Shown here: positions 1-6,383 of the stretch, piece after piece
How the letters are laid out: every line of letters starts with the position of its first letter
How positions within the stretch are numbered: the first letter of the stretch is position 1
Source: Clostridia bacterium
GTDB lineage: Bacteria; Bacillota_A; Clostridia; Christensenellales; Aristaeellaceae
DNA: 9,860 bases
Direction: 5' to 3'
Assembly (NCBI GenBank): GCA_017481185.1
Contig: JAFUPO010000361.1
Span: 1 to 9,860 of the forward strand
Program-made: the position numbers and the translations under genes
The notes under the pieces: generated by a model
Databases searched by the model: none
What the model was told of the DNA's origin: nothing
What the model saw: the letters and a program-made list of their open reading frames with translations, nothing else

Positions 1-210
1 GGCACGGTGCGCAACGTCACCGACTTTGGCGCTTTTGTGGATCTGGGCGTCCATCGGGATGGCCTGGTGCACATTTCTCAATTGGCGGGTCGCCGGGTGA
101 ATCACCCCTCGGAAGTGGTTCGTGTGGGCGATGTGGTCACCGTGTGGGTACTGAGCGTTGAAAAGGAAAAGAATCGCATTTCCCTGACCATGAGGAGGCC
201 CCAGAAATGA
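1..210 (+). CDS. tex: Tex-type RNA-binding protein, C-terminal S1 domain (5' end outside window)
   Basis: The reading frame is open from base 1 and ends at TGA 208-210, so only the last 69 residues are present. They form one S1 RNA-binding domain (OB fold). The opening [16 protein letters not shown], then DGLVHISQL, the HPSEVV segment, VGDVV, and the closing NRISLTM are typical of the S1 domain that ends Tex (toxin expression / YqgF-like) proteins. Tex is a cytoplasmic nucleic-acid-binding protein implicated in transcription and RNA handling. Only about ten residues follow the S1 domain, as expected for Tex without an extended tail. Its stop codon overlaps the start of the phospholipase gene (ATGA), so the two are probably co-transcribed and translationally coupled. 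Other S1 proteins, such as RpsA-like or polynucleotide phosphorylase, are possible, but the pattern fits Tex best. Confidence 0.82.
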   Translation, partial: GTVRNVTDFGAFVDLGVHRDGLVHISQLAGRRVNHPSEVVRVGDVVTVWVLSVEKEKNRISLTMRRPQK

Positions 211-1055
211 AAACCGGGCTGGTAATGGAAGGGGGCGCCATGCGGGGCCTGTTCACCGCCGGGGTAACGGATGTATTGATGCAGGCAGGCGTCACCTTTG
301 ACGGGGCCATGGGCGTATCCGCTGGGGCGGCGTTCGGATGCAATTATAAATCCGGCCAGATCGGGCGGGTTTTGCGCTATAACATGAAGTATAGCCGGGA
401 TCCCCGCTACTGTTGCCTGCGCTCGCTGGTTTTCACCGGCGATCTCTTCGGAGCGGATTTTTGTTATCGGCAGATTCCGGAAAAGCTGGATGTGTTCGAT
501 GAGGCGGCCTATAACAAAAATCCCATGGCCTTCTATACGGTCTGCACCGATGTGGAAACCGGCGAAGGGGTATATCATCTGTGCGCCAAGGCGGGGCGAG
601 AAAGCCTGGAATGGTTCAGGGCCTCCGCCTCCATGCCCCTGGCCGCCCGGATGGTGAAGGTGGATGGGCGCAAAATGCTGGATGGGGGCGTGGCAGATTC
701 CATTCCCCTCAAAGCCTTTGAACAAATGGGCTATGAGCGCAATGTGGTGATCCTCACCCAGCCCAAGGGCTTTAAAAAAGAAAAGAACCCGCTGCTGCCC
801 CTTTTCAGGGTGGTTTACCGGCGCTATCCCAGGCTGGTGGAGGCTCTGGAAAAGCGCCACGAAAGCTACAATGCCGCCCTGGCTCATGTGGAAAAGCAGG
901 AAAAAGCAGGAAAGGCCCTGGTGATTCGCCCGGCGGCGGCCCTGCCCATCAGCCGTTTGGAGCATGATCCCCAAAGGATGCAGGCAGTGCACGGGCTGGG
1001 CGTGAAGGCAGGCGAAAAACACTTGGAAGAGATCAAAGCCTTTCTGGCAAAGTGA
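207..1055 (+). CDS. Patatin-like phospholipase family protein
   Basis: This 282-aa protein is predicted to be a serine acyl hydrolase of the patatin fold, acting on phospholipids or other acyl esters with a Ser-Asp dyad. The signatures are visible. An oxyanion-hole loop GGAMRG lies at residues 9-14, the nucleophile elbow G-V-S-A-G at 36-40 gives Ser38, and the D-G-G motif at 159-161 gives the catalytic Asp159. The variant GGAMRG in place of GGGxRG resembles the bacterial YjjU subgroup. There is no signal peptide or clear membrane segment, so it is probably cytoplasmic or peripherally membrane bound. The ATG lies inside the tex stop (ATGA) and is preceded by GAGGAGG at about 192-198, spaced 8 nt, which fixes the start. 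The C-terminal quarter is lysine- and glutamate-rich and probably helical. The natural substrate cannot be read from the sequence. Confidence 0.9.
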   Translation: MKTGLVMEGGAMRGLFTAGVTDVLMQAGVTFDGAMGVSAGAAFGCNYKSGQIGRVLRYNMKYSRDPRYCCLRSLVFTGDLFGADFCYRQIPEKLDVFDEAAYNKNPMAFYTVCTDVETGEGVYHLCAKAGRESLEWFRASASMPLAARMVKVDGRKMLDGGVADSIPLKAFEQMGYERNVVILTQPKGFKKEKNPLLPLFRVVYRRYPRLVEALEKRHESYNAALAHVEKQEKAGKALVIRPAAALPISRLEHDPQRMQAVHGLGVKAGEKHLEEIKAFLAK

Positions 1056-1080
1056 TGCTCGCATACCAGCAGAAGAAGAG

Positions 1081-1120
1081 AAAAAGGCGACCTCTCCGTG
1101 ATTCACGGGGAGGCCGCCTT
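1081..1120 (-). terminator. Intrinsic terminator between converging units
   Basis: Bases 1084-1101 and 1103-1120 form a nearly perfect 18-nt inverted repeat with one A-C mismatch and one G-T pair; the innermost bases must open to form the loop. Read on the minus strand, the hairpin is followed by a U-rich tract (CCTTTTTCTCTTCTT), so it should end the minus-strand operon. On the plus strand the nearest T run is about 15 nt further on, so termination of tex-patatin is likely but weaker. The last codons and the TGA of the broken DUF5131 gene lie within the stem. Confidence 0.8.
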
Positions 1121-1692
1121 ATAATTGATGTCAGCTTTTTTTGCCTGGCTGCAAAGATCCTTCGTTTGTAGGTTAAACAGCTTGCCGTTTTTGATGAAAT
1201 GGGTGCCGCACTGCCGAAACTCAAAGGAAACATTTTGGCGGATGCACTGCTCCCTTAGATCAAGCGCCCAGGCGTAATCCAGGGGCCGCCCCTTCCGGTC
1301 TGATTCGCCGCCTGCCGCCACAAGCTCAATGCCATCAAGATATTTTTCAATATCGATCCTTTCAAGCAGGGGCTGCGCGGTGATGCACTTGTGCTTGATG
1401 GGGAGCTGGGCAAAAAGGTGCAGTCAGGCCGCGCTTTGATCATGCGCCAGCAGTCCATGCGCCATGGGTCAGCTTCCTCCAGCAAAAAATCTGAGGAGAA
1501 GCAGGTGTAGACCAGGCCCGGCTTCATTTTGTAGCTGCCGTTTTTCAGCCTTTCAAGGGGCTTTTTGAAATCTTGGGTTTGGATGATCTGGCCTGTATCC
1601 ACGCCCCGCTTTAGATCGCCCTTGTGGATATAGCAATACAGGCAGCCTTCGCTGCATTTTTTGCAGCCCCGCCAGGGGTTCCAGATCGCCAT
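1103..1692 (-). pseudogene. Gp37/Gp68 family (DUF5131) radical-SAM-like protein, disrupted by internal deletion and frameshift
   Basis: The N-terminal part, from ATG 1692, begins MAIWNPWRGCKKCSEGCLYC. It holds four cysteines at residues 10, 13, 17 and 20; the last three make a C-x3-C-x2-C pattern like that of radical SAM iron-sulfur proteins. This frame matches the phage Gp37/Gp68 (DUF5131) family as far as the residues DCTFL, at about base 1412. The rest of the family sequence (LPIKHKCITAQPLLERIDIEKY onward in spirit, then AAGGESDRKGRPLDYAW and FEFRQCGTHFIK) continues in another frame down to TGA at 1103-1105. From memory of the family, about 40-45 residues normally lie between these two blocks. 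The simplest reading is one deletion of roughly 130 nt that also shifted the frame. The ATG sits 1 nt after the upstream gene's TAA (TAATATG), which suggests translational coupling; no separate ribosome binding site is seen. The molecular function of the family is not established. Confidence 0.8.
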
Positions 1693-1693
1693 A

Positions 1694-2086
1694 TTAAAAG
1701 GTAATGGTTCTGGGCGCTTCGGCGAAGGAGCAAATCTGGGCGGTGGCATTTTGCAGGTAATAGACCTCGGTATTGCCATCGCCGGGCTTATACATGGCGC
1801 TGAGGGAGGGATAGGCTTTCAGCATATGGGCCTGGGCTTCGATGCGATCATCCAGCACTGCTTCGGCGCTGAGACGGATCCACTTGCCTTCCCACATGGC
1901 GGAGATTTCCACCTTGGGGTTGGCCTTCATCTGCTGGGCTACAGGCTTGATTTTGCCGGTCTGGATATAGAGCTTGCCCTCAAACAGATCCACAGTGCCG
2001 AAGGGGCGCACCCGGGGCTGATCTCCCTCCACGGTGGCCAGATAGTAAACGTTGGCCTTTTTCAGAAAATCATAGACTTCGTTCAT
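1694..2086 (-). CDS. Pyridoxamine 5'-phosphate oxidase family protein (FMN-binding split barrel)
   Basis: This 130-aa protein has the layout of the small PNPOx-like flavoproteins. An N-terminal helix (MNEVYDFLKKAN) is followed by the strand YYLATVEGDQPRVRPFGTV, then the hairpin GKLYIQTGKIKPVAQQMKANPKVEISAM, and a C-terminal segment ending in AEAPRTITF. Family members usually bind FMN or F420 as dimers and act as reductases or cofactor-binding proteins; most clostridial ones have no known substrate. It is far shorter than true PdxH (about 210 aa), so vitamin B6 synthesis is unlikely. The start is supported by AAGAGGAGG ending 7 nt before the ATG. It is the second gene of a three-gene operon, 19 nt after the FakA-like gene and touching the broken DUF5131 gene. 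Confidence 0.82.
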   Translation of the reverse strand: MNEVYDFLKKANVYYLATVEGDQPRVRPFGTVDLFEGKLYIQTGKIKPVAQQMKANPKVEISAMWEGKWIRLSAEAVLDDRIEAQAHMLKAYPSLSAMYKPGDGNTEVYYLQNATAQICSFAEAPRTITF

Positions 2087-2105
2087 GGCGCCGCCTCCTC
2101 TTGTT

Positions 2106-2357
2106 TTAGCCCTGGAGCCCGCGGGATTGCCGATCCATATCTTCTACCACGATGTCATAAATTTCCCCCAGGGAAGCGCAGTATTTGAGCACCTCCCAGG
2201 GCTCGTTGGTATGAAAATGGATCTTGATGAGGGTCTCATCCCCTACGGCCAGAAGAGAATCCCCCTCCAGGTGATCCACAAAGTAATCAAAAATTGCGTC
2301 CTCGTCCAGATCAGTGCCCTCAATGAGCAGCTGAGTATCATAACGATATTCGGTCAT
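2106..2357 (-). CDS. Stand-alone FakA/YloV middle-domain-like protein (83 aa)
   Basis: The whole 83-aa product resembles the domain that follows the DhaL-like kinase domain in FakA/YloV, the ATP-binding subunit of fatty acid kinase. Matching features are the opening Y-x-T-Q-L-L-I-E-G, the centre GDSLLAVGDETLIKIHFHTNEPWEVLKYCASLGE reported here only by its key residues (Gly32, Asp33, His47, His49, Asn51), and the ending IVVEDMDRQ. In full-length FakA this domain is about 80 residues within a protein of roughly 550. Here there is no kinase or DegV-like domain, yet the gene is neat: ATG, AGGAGG spaced 6 nt, a strong promoter and a TAA stop. The family's Cys in the motif YCTE, as I recall it, is replaced by Asp7, while His-x-His is kept. 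It may be a partner or regulator of a separate kinase. The family assignment is from pattern memory only. Confidence 0.6.
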   Translation of the reverse strand: MTEYRYDTQLLIEGTDLDEDAIFDYFVDHLEGDSLLAVGDETLIKIHFHTNEPWEVLKYCASLGEIYDIVVEDMDRQSRGLQG

Positions 2358-2389
2358 GGTTGGCCTCCTGTCAATAAAGTGTCTATTTG

Positions 2390-2417
2390 ATTATACAACT
2401 ATAATAGAATTTGTCAA
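2390..2417 (-). promoter_or_regulatory. Near-consensus sigma-70-type promoter for the FakA-like/PNPOx/DUF5131 operon
   Basis: On the minus strand, TTGACA (2417-2412) is followed by a 16-nt spacer and TATAAT (2395-2390). Both hexamers are perfect consensus. The -10 box lies 32 nt before the ATG at 2357, leaving a leader of about 25 nt that carries AGGAGG. The -35 box contains the TGA stop codon of lrgB (2416-2414). No hairpin separates lrgB from this promoter, so read-through from lrgB could add to expression. Confidence 0.85.
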
Positions 2418-3106
2418 TGCAGCCCGGCGAAGAAGGAAACGCAGGTTACGGTGAGGATCCCAGCTGCTGCGATGGCCAGGCTGCTCATGGCTCCCTCCAC
2501 AGGGCCCATCTCCAAAGCTCGGGAGGTGCCGATGGCATGGGAGGCTGTGCCGATGGCCAGGCCTTTGGCTGCCGGCTCCTTCACGCCAATGAGCTTAAAA
2601 AAGGCGGAGGCGAGCATATGCCCCATAAGCCCCGAAAAGATGATCACCGCCACCGCTAGAGGCACGATGCCCCCCAGCTCTTGGGCCACGGCCATGCCAA
2701 TGGCTGTGGTGATGGATTTGGGCAGCAGGGTTACATACATCTGATGATCCAGCCCCCAGGCGAGGCTAAAAACAAGCACGCCGCCCAGGCTGGAAAGCAC
2801 CCCGGCAATCAGGGCGCAGGCTACAGCCAGCAGATTCTTTTTAAGCAGGGTCATTTGCTCATACAGGGGAACCGCCAGGCAGATGGTGGCAGGGGTCAAC
2901 AGCCAGGAAAGATACTGGGCGCTTTGATGATAGGTTTCATAGTCTGTTTTGGTCAGCTGGTTGATAGCGATGACGAGGATCACGCCGATAAGAATAGGGT
3001 TTACAAGGGCGGCCTTAAACCGGCGCCGCAGGAGGAGGCCGATCTCATAGGCGATGATGGTCAGCACGGCGCCGTAAAACAGGGAGGAGGTGAGCCAGTT
3101 AGCCAT
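2414..3106 (-). CDS. lrgB: LrgB/CidB family membrane protein
   Basis: This 230-aa, very hydrophobic protein is of normal length for LrgB. The family signatures are clear: LTPATICLAVPLYEQ at residues 70-84, LLPKSITTAI at 127-136, and GTASHAIGTSRALE at 186-199. I estimate about six to seven membrane spans. LrgB/CidB proteins act with the small holin-like LrgA/CidA. They were first described as modulators of murein hydrolase activity and cell lysis in staphylococci, and related pairs (PftAB in Bacillus, LrgAB in Streptococcus mutans) take up pyruvate. Which role applies here is not visible. The ATG overlaps the end of lrgA by 8 nt and has AAAGGAGG 10 nt upstream, so the pair is translationally coupled. 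It is the last gene of the MATE-lrgA-lrgB unit, and no terminator is seen after it. Confidence 0.93.
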   Translation of the reverse strand: MANWLTSSLFYGAVLTIIAYEIGLLLRRRFKAALVNPILIGVILVIAINQLTKTDYETYHQSAQYLSWLLTPATICLAVPLYEQMTLLKKNLLAVACALIAGVLSSLGGVLVFSLAWGLDHQMYVTLLPKSITTAIGMAVAQELGGIVPLAVAVIIFSGLMGHMLASAFFKLIGVKEPAAKGLAIGTASHAIGTSRALEMGPVEGAMSSLAIAAAGILTVTCVSFFAGLH

Positions 3107-3464
3107 GGGGTTTGCGCCTCCTTTCCCAGCGAATAACAGCTTGGGCCGTCCAGCCGGTAACTGCCAGCACCAGCAGGGTCACAGCCACGGCGGTCACAGC
3201 CACCGGCCCAAATACCGGGGCCAATTGGGGCCATACATCCGGCAGGGCCGCCATAGCGGGGATAAACAGCATGGGCATGATCTCTAAAAGAAAGGTGGCG
3301 GCAGGCTTCACCTGGTTCAGCTTGATAAGGCCAGTTGCCAGCCCAGCCAGCATCAGCAGCATCCCATAGACGCTGGCGGGAATAGGCAGGGGCAGCAGCG
3401 CCCGCAGCCCTTCGCCTAAAAAGGCTGCGGCGATCACAATACCGAAGGAGCGCATAAAGGCCAT
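3099..3464 (-). CDS. lrgA: LrgA/CidA family holin-like protein
   Basis: This 121-aa membrane protein has about four hydrophobic spans and a basic C-terminus (IRWERRRKPHG), as is typical of the family. The LrgA signature PLPIPASVYGMLLM lies at residues 25-38, and the FIPAMAAL segment at 67-74. It is expected to form membrane oligomers and to work with LrgB, encoded directly downstream with an 8-nt overlap. I chose ATG 3464, which has AAAGGA about 11 nt upstream. The frame is open further to a TTG at 3494, but that site has no ribosome binding site and would overlap the MATE gene. Only 19 nt separate this start from the MATE stop, so the three genes are probably one transcript. Confidence 0.88.
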   Translation of the reverse strand: MAFMRSFGIVIAAAFLGEGLRALLPLPIPASVYGMLLMLAGLATGLIKLNQVKPAATFLLEIMPMLFIPAMAALPDVWPQLAPVFGPVAVTAVAVTLLVLAVTGWTAQAVIRWERRRKPHG

Positions 3465-3483
3465 GGAAAGCACCGTCCTTTGC

Positions 3484-4821
3484 TCAGGCCTCAAGGAGAC
3501 GAAGCTTTTTCTCCCGCATGAGGTAATAATAAACGATTTGGCAAATAAAGGTTACCACCCAGCTGACGGGGAAGCAGCCATAGAGCACCTGAAGGGTGGG
3601 GGTGGCGGCAAAGACCGTATACACCCACAGGATGCGCAGGCCGCAGCTGCCCAAAAGGGTGAGCACCATGGGCACAAAGGAATAGCCGATGCCACGCAAT
3701 TGCCCTACGGTAACATCCATCCAGCCGCAGGCGCAGTAGGCAAAGGCAATGGCACACAGGCGAATCATGCCTGCCTCGATCACAGCCGGATCCGCATTGT
3801 ACAAAGAGAGCAGAAATTCACCGCCAAAGGTAAGAACGCCCCCCAGGATCGCGCTGATAAGGGTGGTTAGGGCCATGCAGTGCCAGTATACGGCTTTGAC
3901 GCGCTTGACATTTCTGGCCCCAACATTTTGGCTGGTGAAGGTCAGATTGGCCTGGTAGACAGCATTGGTGGCCGTGTAAACGAAGCTCTCAAGATTCACG
4001 GCAGCGGCGTTGCCTGCCATCACGATGGACTGGAAGGAGTTAATGGCGCTTTGGATGACCACATTGGCCAGGGAAAACAGGGCGCTTTGAGCCCCAGCAG
4101 GGAGGCCAATTTTAAGGATTTCCCGAAAGGGGCCCTTGTATAGCCGTATCCTGCGAAGGTTCAGGGCCAGGCCATCAGGAGCGTTTTTCAAAGAGCGCAG
4201 AACCAGCGCCATGGCCAACCCCTGGCTCAGGGAGGTGGCCAGGGCGACCCCTGCCACAGACCATTTGCAAACGATCACAAACAAAAGGTTCAACACCACA
4301 TTGGCCGCCCCGGATAGGGTTAAAAAATACAGGGGCTTTTTCGTATCCCCCGCAGCCCGCAAAAGAGCGGCGGCAAAATTGTAAACCAGGCTAAAGGGCA
4401 CCCCGGCAAAATAGATTTGCATATACAGGGCGGCGGCAGGGCGCACGTCATTGGGCGTACCCATCCACGAAAGAAAGGTATCGGAGAAGAACAAGCCCAC
4501 CAACGTCATCCCCAGGCCGAAGATAAAGCCTGCCGCAATGGCAGTGTGGGCCGTTTCAGAAACGGTTTTTTTGTCCTTGGCGCCCAAGGCCCGGGCAGCC
4601 ACCACATTGGTTCCGGCGGAAAGCCCCAGAAACACATTTACAATCAGATGGATCAGGCTGGAGGTGGAGCCCACCGCCGCCATGGCTTGGGCTCCCTCAG
4701 GGCCTGAAAAGCGGCCCACCACGGCGATGTCCGCAGCGTTGTAAAAGAGCTGCAAAAGGCCGGTGAGCAACAGCGGAACAATGTACTTTATCAGACTGGG
4801 CCACAGGGGAGCGGATAGCAT
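3484..4821 (-). CDS. MATE family multidrug efflux transporter (paralogue 1, with a damaged or shifted start)
   Basis: This integral membrane exporter would couple Na+ or H+ entry to expulsion of drugs or metabolites. From ATG 4821 it has 445 residues and about 12 membrane spans. MATE features include the N-terminal PLLLTGLLQLFYNAADIAVVGRF region, the AAVGSTSSLIHLIVNVFLGLSAG region with key Gly, Ser and Asn residues, the LRAAGDTKKPLY loop, and KIGLPAGAQSALFS at the start of the second half. By eye it is about half or more identical to the second MATE protein in this window and carries a 3-residue insertion after VVGRFSGP. ATG 4821 has no ribosome binding site. A perfect one (AAAGGAGG, 8 nt spacing) stands before an in-frame ATG at 4851, but codon 4 from there is amber (TAG, 4842-4840). 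The natural product was therefore probably ten residues longer. Translation now may depend on re-initiation or amber suppression. It heads a unit with lrgA and lrgB. Confidence 0.88.
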   Translation of the reverse strand: MLSAPLWPSLIKYIVPLLLTGLLQLFYNAADIAVVGRFSGPEGAQAMAAVGSTSSLIHLIVNVFLGLSAGTNVVAARALGAKDKKTVSETAHTAIAAGFIFGLGMTLVGLFFSDTFLSWMGTPNDVRPAAALYMQIYFAGVPFSLVYNFAAALLRAAGDTKKPLYFLTLSGAANVVLNLLFVIVCKWSVAGVALATSLSQGLAMALVLRSLKNAPDGLALNLRRIRLYKGPFREILKIGLPAGAQSALFSLANVVIQSAINSFQSIVMAGNAAAVNLESFVYTATNAVYQANLTFTSQNVGARNVKRVKAVYWHCMALTTLISAILGGVLTFGGEFLLSLYNADPAVIEAGMIRLCAIAFAYCACGWMDVTVGQLRGIGYSFVPMVLTLLGSCGLRILWVYTVFAATPTLQVLYGCFPVSWVVTFICQIVYYYLMREKKLRLLEA

Positions 4822-4839
4822 ATCAACAGGGGCTTTGCT

Positions 4840-4867
4840 CTAGCGGGCCATCAGTGCCGCCTCCTTT
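4840..4867 (-). promoter_or_regulatory. Ribosome binding site and aborted start (ATG GCC CGC TAG) before MATE paralogue 1
   Basis: On the minus strand, AAAGGAGG (4867-4860) stands 8 nt before ATG (4851-4849). The codons read Met-Ala-Arg-amber and then, in the same frame, Ser-Lys-Ala-Pro-Val-Asp-Met, where the last Met is ATG 4821. The residues after the amber align with the N-terminus of the other MATE protein (PDLDM before TNGPL, compared with APVDM before LSAPL). This supports an original start at 4851. The result is a three-codon minigene followed by a possible re-initiation start 18 nt later. Confidence 0.75.
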
Positions 4868-4890
4868 GTGTTATCAGTGCTGCTATGTAG

Positions 4891-4909
4891 CTATTATTGT
4901 AACACAAAA
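4891..4909 (-). promoter_or_regulatory. Candidate extended -10 promoter for MATE paralogue 1 - lrgAB
   Basis: The minus strand reads TTTTGTGTTACAATAATAG. It contains an extended -10 element TG-T-TACAAT (4904-4896), placed 44 nt before the 4851 ATG. No convincing -35 box lies at the right distance, where the preceding terminator stem is found. The same element, with 17 of 19 bases identical, precedes the other MATE gene, which raises confidence that it is functional. Confidence 0.5.
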
Positions 4910-4937
4910 CCCCTCCTTGCGCAGGAGCAAAGAGGGG
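4902..4937 (-). terminator. Intrinsic terminator of MATE paralogue 2
   Basis: On the minus strand, CCCCTCTTTGC (4937-4927) pairs with GCAAGGAGGGG (4920-4910) over 11 bp with one T-G pair and a 6-nt loop. TTTTGTGTT follows directly. It lies 44 nt after the MATE stop codon at 4981. The U tract is also the beginning of the candidate promoter for the next gene, so the end of one unit and the start of the next are packed together. Confidence 0.85.
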
Positions 4938-4980
4938 AAAAAGGGCTGAATTTTGGGGGATTCAGCGAGAAATATTTGGA

Positions 4981-6351
4981 TTATTGAACCAGGGCCTCCT
5001 GAGGTAGGTGTTTTTTGCGCACGATGAAGTAGCAAATCAGATGGGTGCAGGAGGTTAAGACCCAGGAGATGGGGTAGGAGATGAAGAGACATTCGGGCGT
5101 GGGATTGGCGGCAAAGAGGGTGTAGATCCACACCACCCGAAGGAGGCACGCGCCGGTGAGGCTTACCACCATGGGCAAAAGTGAGCAGCCAATGCCCCGC
5201 ATCTGCCCCACCATCACATCCATCCAGCCGCAGGTAAAGTAGGTCAGGCTAATCACTGCCAGGCGGCGCATACCGAACTGGATCACCTGGGGATCCCCGT
5301 TATAAATGGAAAGCAGAGGCTCTCCGAAAAGGTACAGTGCGCCGCCGGTGGTGCCGCCGATAAAGGTTACCAGCCCCAGGCATAGCCATAGGATGCGCTT
5401 GACTCGCTGGGGTTTGCCTGCGCCCATGTTTTGGCTGGCAAAGGTAATATCCGCCTGGTAAACGGAGTTCATAGCCGTGTAGACAAAGCCCTCCAGGTTC
5501 GCCGCGGCGGCGTTGCCCGCCATGGCTACAGACTCAAAGGAATTCACGGCGGATTGAATGAGCACATTGGAGATGGAAAACAGGGAGCCTTGGATGCCCG
5601 CAGGCAGGCCCACCTGAATGATTTGCAAAAAAGGCTTTTTGTAAATGCGCAGCTCCCCGGGCATCAGGCGGATGCTGGTATCCGCGTGCATCAGGCAGCG
5701 CAGGGCCAGCACCATGGAGATGGCCTGGGAAATGATGGTGGCCAGGGCCACGCCGTCCACCGACATATGCAGCACAATCACGAACAGCAGGTTCAGCACC
5801 ACGTTTACCAGCCCGGCTAGGGTGAGAAAATACAAGGGGCGCTTGGTATCCCCCACAGCCCTTAAAATGGCAGCGGAGAAGGTGTATAAAAGGTTGAAGG
5901 GCATACCGGCAAAATAGATCTGCATATATAGGGTGGCTCCGGGCAGCACATCCAGGGGCGTGCCCATCCAGGCAAGAAAGGCGCCTGAGAAGCAAAAGCC
6001 CACGATCGTTAGCACAATGCCGCCGATGGCCGCTAGGGTGATGGCCGTGTGCACCGTGCGGGCAACGCTTTGATGATCCCTAGCGCCCCAGGCCTTGGCC
6101 ACCACCACGCTGGCCCCTACGGACAGGCCCATAAAGACGTTCACAAGCAGGTTGATCAGGCTGGAGGTGGAGCCTACCGCCGCCAGGGCCTGCGGCCCGG
6201 CAAACCGGCCCACCACCACGATGTCCGCCGCATTGTAGAGAAGCTGCAAAACGCCGGTTAGGATCAGCGGGATGCTGAAGCGTACCATTTTCATTAAAAG
6301 CGGGCCGTTGGTCATGTCTAGATCCGGCCGAACAGACATTTTTCGGAACAC
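4981..6351 (-). CDS. MATE family multidrug efflux transporter (paralogue 2)
   Basis: This 456-aa, 12-span MATE exporter would move cationic or other small compounds outward with Na+ or H+ entry. It shows the family's N-terminal PLILTGVLQLLYNAADIVVVGRF region, AAVGSTSSLINLLVNV, WMGTP, LRAVGDTKRPLY and QVGLPAGIQGSLFS at the second half, and it ends VRKKHLPQEALVQ. I chose GTG 6351 because GGGAGGA lies 7 nt upstream. The frame extends back to another GTG at 6384, but that site has no ribosome binding site and lies within the promoter region. The gene forms a single-gene unit with its own promoter (6384-6402) and terminator (4902-4937). It is a clear paralogue of the next gene on the same strand and probably arose by tandem duplication. 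It diverges from the hexuronate operon across a 224-nt gap. The substrate is unknown. Confidence 0.92.
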   Translation of the reverse strand: MFRKMSVRPDLDMTNGPLLMKMVRFSIPLILTGVLQLLYNAADIVVVGRFAGPQALAAVGSTSSLINLLVNVFMGLSVGASVVVAKAWGARDHQSVARTVHTAITLAAIGGIVLTIVGFCFSGAFLAWMGTPLDVLPGATLYMQIYFAGMPFNLLYTFSAAILRAVGDTKRPLYFLTLAGLVNVVLNLLFVIVLHMSVDGVALATIISQAISMVLALRCLMHADTSIRLMPGELRIYKKPFLQIIQVGLPAGIQGSLFSISNVLIQSAVNSFESVAMAGNAAAANLEGFVYTAMNSVYQADITFASQNMGAGKPQRVKRILWLCLGLVTFIGGTTGGALYLFGEPLLSIYNGDPQVIQFGMRRLAVISLTYFTCGWMDVMVGQMRGIGCSLLPMVVSLTGACLLRVVWIYTLFAANPTPECLFISYPISWVLTSCTHLICYFIVRKKHLPQEALVQ

Positions 6352-6383
6352 TTTTGAATCCTCCCAAAGGAAAAATGAGCACA

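Noticed and set aside
102..1106. Long open frame of 334 codons on the minus strand opposite the patatin gene
   Set aside because: It is the antisense shadow of a gene with clear catalytic motifs. Its translation is rich in His, Gly and Gln without family resemblance, and it crosses the terminator region.
1255..1779. Longer version of the DUF5131 frame starting at 1779
   Set aside because: The extra N-terminal residues come from the overlapping flavoprotein gene. The family N-terminus begins at the ATG at 1692, and the frame beyond about 1412 is out of register.
2400..2405. Plus-strand TATAAT in the lrgB-FakA-like gap
   Set aside because: No matching -35 box lies upstream on the plus strand and no plus-strand gene follows. 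The AT-rich region is explained by the minus-strand promoter.
4840..4842. Genome-wide reassignment of TAG to an amino acid
   Set aside because: The only support is one in-frame TAG and the absence of TAG stops in about ten complete genes, which is not rare by chance. A nonsense mutation or a minigene is a simpler explanation.
3484..6351. Tandem MATE genes as an assembly duplication
   Set aside because: The two proteins differ throughout, with an insertion in one and different ends, so they are genuine diverged paralogues.
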